From positions 1 to 19,817 of the forward strand of contig DGWH01000096.1 of the NCBI GenBank assembly GCA_002395225.1: a stretch of 19,817 bases of DNA, given 5' to 3'. This document shows positions 15,089-19,817 of the stretch, in pieces; position 1 is the stretch's first letter; the number at the start of each line of letters is the position of its first letter. The notes below the pieces were generated by a model. That model searched no databases, had not been told where the DNA came from, and was given only the letters and a program-made list of their open reading frames with translations. The stretch comes from Christensenella sp. UBA4263. GTDB taxonomy: Bacteria > Bacillota > Clostridia > Christensenellales > Aristaeellaceae. A program made the translations under genes and the position numbers.

Positions 15089-16291
15089 TCACGCCTGAAC
15101 AAAATTCTGTTTCTCCGGATACGGACAGTGTCCGTTCCAGACAACTGCTCGGTAGTTTTCCCGGTCCGTATCCCCCTCTGTTGAAATGCAGAGTACCGAG
15201 GAATCGGGACCGATTTCAAGTTCGCCGCGCACCGCGGCCAGGTCCGGCCTGCGCATGAGGTCAACCACGAATCCCGTCGTGGATGCACCGCTCTCCCCTG
15301 AGATGATCCGGGGATCACCCGGGAGCGGATTCCCGAGAACACGCATTCCCAGGGCGGCAACCCCGTCCGGAATGGTGACATACCAGGCCGCGCGGCGGCG
15401 CAGAATTTTCCAGGCCAGCGTGCTGGGTTCACCGCAGCAAAGGCCGGCCATCATGGAATTCATTTCCCCGGGAACCCGGCAGATTTCCTTTCCTGACCGG
15501 GCTGTCCGCGCAAAGCAGTCTGCCTGTTCAGGTTCCACGATGATCACTTTCATGGCTGTCTTTGGGCAGGCATTGGCAAAATACTCCGCCACGGCCGCCG
15601 CCATGGACCCTACCCCGGCCTGCAGAACAAGGTGCGTCGGCGGGGTTTTCATCTGTCTCAGACATTCGTCGGCCATGGTCATGTATCCCTGCATAATCCA
15701 CAGCGGAATCTGCTCATAGCCCGGCCAGGCGGTATCCTGTACCAGAAGATACCCGTTTTCCTTTGCCATCCGTGCCGCCAGACGCACGGCATCATCATAT
15801 ACGAGATCCGTTACTACGGCCTCAGCGCCCAGTGCCGCGATATTTCTGACCCGTTCCTCTGCCGTATGGGCCGGCAATAGGACAATGCAGCGCTGATGCA
15901 GCTGTGCCGCGGTATAGGCCACACCGCGTCCGTGATTGCCGTCCGTGGCCGTAATGAACGTGATCTTCTCCGCACGGTTCCGGCTGATGAGACGCTCAAA
16001 GGTCAGCTCCTCCGGCTGAATTCCGTCTCTTTCTGCCAGCAGCCGGCCCATGGCATAGGACCCGCCGAGAACCTTGAACGCGTTCAGACCAAACCGGAGA
16101 CTCTCATCCTTGACCCACAGCTGTCCCAGCCCCAGTGTCCCGGCAAGACCTTTTAATTCCCGCAGCGGTGTTTCGGCATAGCCGGCCATTCCCAGATGAA
16201 ACTGCCGCACCTGCTCTGCCGCAGCAGGATGAAAGACCCTCAGCTGCTCCGGCAGGGGCTCTGCATCACAGGGTCGGTGGTTCATGTTCAT
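15089..16291 (-). CDS. dpaL: Diaminopropionate ammonia-lyase (PLP, fold type II)
   Basis: This enzyme splits 2,3-diaminopropionate into pyruvate and two ammonia via 2-aminoacrylate. Its 400 residues show the PLP lysine K73 in GLNAFKVLGGSYA, TATDGNHGRGVA (114-125) with the second catalytic acid D117, and VQDTAWPGYEQIP with D186. These are the three positions known to matter in the E. coli enzyme YgeX/DpaL. The glycine-rich phosphate loop QAGVGSMAAAV is also present. The ATG at 16291 overlaps the stop of the MocR gene (ATGA), with GGAGG 6 nt upstream. A second ATG two codons on is less well placed. In the operon it lies between a candidate regulator and ridA, which supports an amino acid degradation role. 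Confidence 0.95.
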   Translation of the reverse strand: MNMNHRPCDAEPLPEQLRVFHPAAAEQVRQFHLGMAGYAETPLRELKGLAGTLGLGQLWVKDESLRFGLNAFKVLGGSYAMGRLLAERDGIQPEELTFERLISRNRAEKITFITATDGNHGRGVAYTAAQLHQRCIVLLPAHTAEERVRNIAALGAEAVVTDLVYDDAVRLAARMAKENGYLLVQDTAWPGYEQIPLWIMQGYMTMADECLRQMKTPPTHLVLQAGVGSMAAAVAEYFANACPKTAMKVIIVEPEQADCFARTARSGKEICRVPGEMNSMMAGLCCGEPSTLAWKILRRRAAWYVTIPDGVAALGMRVLGNPLPGDPRIISGESGASTTGFVVDLMRRPDLAAVRGELEIGPDSSVLCISTEGDTDRENYRAVVWNGHCPYPEKQNFVQA

Positions 16292-17673
16292 TTTAAGCCT
16301 CCGTTTTTTCTTTTACGCGACGGAAACCAGGCTTTCTGCAGCGCTTCAAGCCCCTCCCGGATTCTGTCCTTATCCATGCCCGCCAGGCCCAGGAGAACCG
16401 TCCCGGATGCCTCCTCTTTTCCGGGCAGAATGCTGTAATCTGAAAGGGCACTCAGGCGGACACCGGAGGCCGCAGCCAGTTCAAGAAGCTTTCCGGAGCT
16501 GTGCGGACTTTCCACATCCAGCAGTTCAAAAAGCCCCGCACTGCTCTCGCGCAGTCTGCCCAGGCCGAGCCGGTGCACCTCATCGTTCAGGAAATTCCGT
16601 CTCTCTTTGTACAGCGTCCGCATTCGCCGGATATGGCGTTCAAAGTAATCACCTTCCATGAATTTCTGCAGCGTTACCTGCTCAAATCCCGGAACGCTGC
16701 ACGCGCTGTAAAGTTCCCTGTACCGGTCAAGAAGGGATTCCGGGAGAATCATGTAACTGATGCGAAGGCCGGGGGCCAGGGTCCGGGCAAAGGTATTCAT
16801 GTAAATCACCCGGCCGGCATCCGGCAGCGCCGCCAGAGGGGAAAGCGCTCCGGGCATGAGAGAAAACTCTCCCTCATAGTCATCCTCAAGGATATAGGCA
16901 CCGGTCTCCCTCGCCCAGCGCATCAGGCTGACCCGTCTCTCCTCCGGCATTTCCTGTCCCGTAGGGAACTGTCTTCCGGGGGTGACATAGACGGCGCCGG
17001 CACCGCTCTGATACAGTTCCCGCACATCTATGGCCCCCTGCAAAAGCGGCACCGGAATGATTCTTGCCCCGCCGGCGATAAGGATCCGCCTGGCTCTGGC
17101 ATAGCCCGGGTCCTCCACCGCAAACAGCCGTTCCCGGCCGATGAGCGTGATGAGTATGGCCACCAGCATGTCCGTACCGGCTGCCAGGACGATCCGCTCC
17201 GGGTCTGCTTCAATTCCCCGCAGCCGGTAAAGGACCCGGGCGATCTCGCTGCGCAGCCCGGAGCTGCCCCGGGGATCGCCGGTGGTAAGCAGTTCATCAC
17301 TCTGTTCACTGAGCACCAGTCGCATCAGCTTGGCCCAGATGGAATAGGGAAACTGCGCGGCATCCATGGCCCCGATGCTGAAATCCCAGCGAACCTCCGT
17401 CTTTTCCGGTGCCTGCGCCCCGGAAATGAGCGGCTCCTCCGCCACGTACAGCCCGCTCCTCGGGCGGCTCTCACATACGCCCTCCTCAATCAGGTGATCA
17501 TAGACAGTTTCAACCGTTGTGGTGCTGACATGCAGTTCATCTGCCAGTTCCCTGCGGGAGGGAAGCCGCTGGCCGGGGAGGAGGTTTCCCGCCTCAATTT
17601 CGCGGCAGATGGCCCGGTAGATCTGTTCACTCAGGGACAGGGATGATTCCGGATCCGTTTTAATCGACAGCAT
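16288..17673 (-). CDS. MocR/PdxR-type GntR regulator lacking the PLP lysine
   Basis: This 461-residue protein joins an N-terminal GntR winged-helix domain (about 10-78: LSLSEQIYRAICREIEAG, LPSRRELADELHVSTTTVE) to a fold-type I aminotransferase-like domain (about 97-455). TGDPRGSSGLR (131-141), VEDPGYARAR (186-195), TPGRQFPTGQEMP (231-243) and EDDYEGEF (263-270) are MocR hallmarks. The usual FSK motif that carries the Schiff-base lysine reads F295-A296-R297 within NTFARTLAPGLRISY, and the TPSHQF histidine is Arg. Start 17673 has GGAGGG 8 nt upstream and overlaps the GTPase gene by 14 nt; a longer in-frame ATG at 17721 has none. Its stop overlaps the dpaL start, so it probably regulates this operon. 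The ligand is unknown. Confidence 0.92.
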   Translation of the reverse strand: MLSIKTDPESSLSLSEQIYRAICREIEAGNLLPGQRLPSRRELADELHVSTTTVETVYDHLIEEGVCESRPRSGLYVAEEPLISGAQAPEKTEVRWDFSIGAMDAAQFPYSIWAKLMRLVLSEQSDELLTTGDPRGSSGLRSEIARVLYRLRGIEADPERIVLAAGTDMLVAILITLIGRERLFAVEDPGYARARRILIAGGARIIPVPLLQGAIDVRELYQSGAGAVYVTPGRQFPTGQEMPEERRVSLMRWARETGAYILEDDYEGEFSLMPGALSPLAALPDAGRVIYMNTFARTLAPGLRISYMILPESLLDRYRELYSACSVPGFEQVTLQKFMEGDYFERHIRRMRTLYKERRNFLNDEVHRLGLGRLRESSAGLFELLDVESPHSSGKLLELAAASGVRLSALSDYSILPGKEEASGTVLLGLAGMDKDRIREGLEALQKAWFPSRKRKNGGLK

Positions 17674-19636
17674 CTTCGTGTCCCTCCATGTCCTTTGCCA
17701 GATGCGCCCATTCACGGACATGATCCCAGGTCACCGGGAAACCGGCGCCGTGACTGCAGAAGACACTGTTGCAGGGATTGTCCGGATCCTCGGTTGCCAT
17801 ATAACCGCACCGTTTCACCACTTCCTCCTGATCCATGCAGGGGAAATGTCCGCAGTACTGCATGGCAAAGCGTCCATCCCCGTGTGTAAGGGAGGCAAAG
17901 CGCTCCGGATAATCGTAGATGGCTGCCAGACGGCACCTGCCGCGCTGCACCGCCTCCGACTCTGTCAGGTATTCCGGTGCCTCCATCTGTGCATTCATGC
18001 CGATCAGGTCGCCGGTCACCTTGGGCAGCACCTCCGCAGGCAGCGTCAGTTCAAAGGCAACAAAGGGCTCTAACAGGACATTCGCGGCCTGCATCAGCCC
18101 CTGACGAAGGGCACGGCAGGTCGCCTCCCGGAAATCGCCGCCCTCCGTATGCTTCAGGTGGGACCGCCCGCCGATCAGCACAACGCGCAGATCGGTTACC
18201 GGACTGCCGGTCAGTACGCCCGGATGCTCGCGTTCAAAGATATGTGTACGAATGAGTCTGACCCAGTTTTCATCCAGCGAATTCGGCGGAACGCGGCTTT
18301 CAAAGGTAATCCCGCTCCCCGTTTTCCCCGGCAGAAGGCGCAGCCAGACCTCGGCATAATGCCGGAGCGGTTCATAATGCCCGATGCCGGTCACCGGTTC
18401 CCGGATGGTTTCCCGGTACTGTACCCGGGGCTCACCGGCCGTGACCGAATCCCCATAGCGGTTTTTCAGCAGCTGCACCAGCACCTCCTGCTGCGTTTTC
18501 CCCACCAGGCCGACCTGGATCGCCTCCCCGGCAGGCCTGACACACAGCTCCGGCTCCTCCTCTTCCAGTTCCCGCAGATCGCTCAGCAGTTTCTGCTTCG
18601 TGAGCGGTGCCTGGGGCATGAGTTCCTGGACCATCATGGGCTCCGGCACGGAGGCCGCCCTGGCTCCGCGCCCAATCCACTCGCCGGGCACCGCCGCAAC
18701 ACCGGCCACCACCGCCACATCGCCGCTGCGGCAGATGTCCATGCCCGTCAGCCGGTTTCCCTGCGCCTCATACAGGGCATGCACCTTTTGCGGGCCGGTA
18801 ATGGTCTGCACTTCCATCTTTGGAACGATGTATCCGCTGGTGACGCGGATATAGGAAAGACGCTGTCCCCCCTGACGCCGGACGCGGTACACCAGTCCGG
18901 AGAAGGGTTCCCCGGCATTTTGTGCCGCCTGACCGCTGTACAGTTTCGGAATCACCGTCAGCAGTTCCCGTACCCCCCGGTCCTGCAGGGCGGAACCGGC
19001 AAGGCAGAGGGACAGTGTCCCTGTCCAGACCAGGTTTCGCAGCACTTCCAGATACCGTGATTCCGGAACGTTCCCTGCCAGATGTTCCTCCAGCAGTGCC
19101 TCATCCCGCAGGGCAATTTCCTCCCGCTCCGCCTCATCGGCTATATCCGCCCACAAAATGTCCGCATCCAATGTATCTCTCAGGGCATTCAGGGTCCGTG
19201 CGGGATCCGCGCCGGCCTGGTCGGTTTTGTTGAGAAAGAAAAGAATCGGGATGCCGGCATCCCTGACCTCCCGGTAAATGGTTTTCGTACCGCTCTGAAT
19301 CCGGTCGGCACAGGAGACCACCAGAATGCACAGATCCATGACCAGTAGCGCCCGGCGGCGCTGAGCCGCAAAATCCTCATGTCCCGGTGTATCGATCAGG
19401 ACAATTTTGGTGTCCCCGTCAAGAAGCAGGGACGCCTGTTCCTGAAAAATGGTAATCCCTCTCTGCTGCTCCAGCGCCTCATTGTCCATGAACGCATCTC
19501 CGTGATCCACCCGTCCGGTGGTCCGGATTTTGCCGGTATGAAGCAGAATCTGCTCTGAAAGGGTGGTCTTTCCCGCATCCACATGGGCCATAATCCCGAC
19601 ACACAGCGTTCCGCCTGTCGGGCCGTTCTCGTTCAT
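17660..19636 (-). CDS. TetM/EF-G-like translation factor GTPase paralogue
   Basis: This 658-residue GTPase has intact G motifs: AHVDAGKT (17-24), RGIT (59-62), DTPGHEDF (82-89) and NKTDQ (136-140). EF-G/TetM domains II-V follow. It resembles the ribosomal protection family (TetM, TetO) in length and layout, but domain IV and the C-terminus differ. The latter ends in a Cys-containing segment (CNSVFCSHGAGFPV) not seen in classical Tet proteins. I read it as one of the uncharacterised TetM-like GTPases of gut Bacillota; tetracycline protection is possible but not implied. The start at 19636 is preferred because the long N-terminal alternatives (19678, 19648) have no properly spaced ribosome binding site and add residues outside the family core. 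It precedes the MocR gene with a 14-nt overlap. Confidence 0.88.
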   Translation of the reverse strand: MNENGPTGGTLCVGIMAHVDAGKTTLSEQILLHTGKIRTTGRVDHGDAFMDNEALEQQRGITIFQEQASLLLDGDTKIVLIDTPGHEDFAAQRRRALLVMDLCILVVSCADRIQSGTKTIYREVRDAGIPILFFLNKTDQAGADPARTLNALRDTLDADILWADIADEAEREEIALRDEALLEEHLAGNVPESRYLEVLRNLVWTGTLSLCLAGSALQDRGVRELLTVIPKLYSGQAAQNAGEPFSGLVYRVRRQGGQRLSYIRVTSGYIVPKMEVQTITGPQKVHALYEAQGNRLTGMDICRSGDVAVVAGVAAVPGEWIGRGARAASVPEPMMVQELMPQAPLTKQKLLSDLRELEEEEPELCVRPAGEAIQVGLVGKTQQEVLVQLLKNRYGDSVTAGEPRVQYRETIREPVTGIGHYEPLRHYAEVWLRLLPGKTGSGITFESRVPPNSLDENWVRLIRTHIFEREHPGVLTGSPVTDLRVVLIGGRSHLKHTEGGDFREATCRALRQGLMQAANVLLEPFVAFELTLPAEVLPKVTGDLIGMNAQMEAPEYLTESEAVQRGRCRLAAIYDYPERFASLTHGDGRFAMQYCGHFPCMDQEEVVKRCGYMATEDPDNPCNSVFCSHGAGFPVTWDHVREWAHLAKDMEGHEDAVD

Positions 19637-19705
19637 CTTCCGCCTCATCTCCTCCAGTTTGATCAGCGGCCGGAACATCCGGATCCGGTCCGCTGCCGTG
19701 CCCGT

Positions 19706-19817
19706 TCAGGTTTCATCTGCCCCGGATGCCGCAGCTGTCTCCGCCTGGAGCTCTTCCGCCGACGGCTGGATAACCGCTGTCTCCGCAGGGATTTTTTCCG
19801 GCTCTGTCTCCACTTGG
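19706..19817 (-). CDS. 3' end of an unidentified gene (Pro/Ala/Glu/Thr-rich tail)
   Basis: A minus-strand frame runs from the right edge to TGA at 19708-19706, giving the last 37 or so residues, including EPEKIPAETAVIQPSAEELQ and ending SGADET. It is free of stops and rich in Ala, Glu, Thr and Pro, like a disordered acidic tail, and echoes the PAET repeats in the GlgA tail. The body of the protein lies outside the window, so its function is unknown. The GTPase start is 70 nt downstream with no T-tailed terminator between, so they may share a transcript. Confidence 0.6.
   Translation of the reverse strand, partial: QVETEPEKIPAETAVIQPSAEELQAETAAASGADET

Noticed and set aside
17660..19636. Tetracycline resistance gene of the tet(M)/tet(O) class
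   Set aside because: GTPase motifs match, but domain IV and the C-terminus diverge strongly from classical Tet proteins, and there is no transposon or tet leader peptide nearby.

Overview
The window looks like chromosomal DNA of a moderately GC-rich Bacillota, most likely a gut-type member of Lachnospiraceae or Erysipelotrichaceae. Pointers are AGGAGG-type ribosome binding sites, extended -10 (TGnTATAAT) promoters, a tandem glgC-glgD pair, a PepV dipeptidase, a MocR regulator and a DUF6020-type membrane protein. The exact family is an inference. No rRNA, tRNA, CRISPR array, transposase or phage gene was seen.

Layout. (1) 1-431 is non-coding, with a consensus -35 box pointing off the left edge, two mutually exclusive hairpins and a rightward extended -10 promoter. 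(2) 432-2973 (+) is a two-gene unit: a signal-peptide-less protein joining a ParB-like N-terminal domain to a BMP/PnrA-type ligand-binding domain, and an overlapping metallophosphoesterase with an atypical first metal motif. A hairpin terminator at 3016-3045 separates it from the converging genes. (3) 7760-3055 (-) is a five-gene operon: metallophosphoesterase, RsuA-type pseudouridine synthase, small-molecule or RNA methyltransferase, MalY/PatB C-S lyase and PepV dipeptidase. (4) 8066-12205 (+) is the glycogen synthesis operon glgC-glgD-glgA, divergent from (3). GlgA carries an unusual C-terminal tail of about 100 residues. A strong terminator follows. (5) 12246-12600 is non-coding and holds two tandem copies of a roughly 88-bp hairpin-bearing repeat. 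(6) 12601-14349 (+) is a polytopic membrane protein with its own terminator. (7) 19817-14656 (-) is a second operon: the 3' end of an unknown gene, a TetM/EF-G-like GTPase, a MocR regulator, diaminopropionate ammonia-lyase (dpaL) and ridA, ending in a terminator.

How the genes work together. GlgC (catalytic) and GlgD (degenerate partner) make ADP-glucose and GlgA polymerises it; branching enzyme and phosphorylase are not in the window. DpaL releases 2-aminoacrylate, an imine/enamine stress metabolite that RidA clears, so their pairing is functionally coherent. The MocR protein encoded just upstream is the obvious candidate regulator, but it has Arg where MocR proteins normally have the PLP-binding Lys. 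In the PepV/PatB operon, cytosolic dipeptides could be cleaved and sulfur amino acids degraded; the RNA-modification genes share the transcript for no obvious reason.

The best candidates for undescribed biology are the ParB-BMP/metallophosphoesterase pair, the lysine-less MocR regulator and the histone-like tail on GlgA. All functional statements come from reading motifs by eye; no database search was run.
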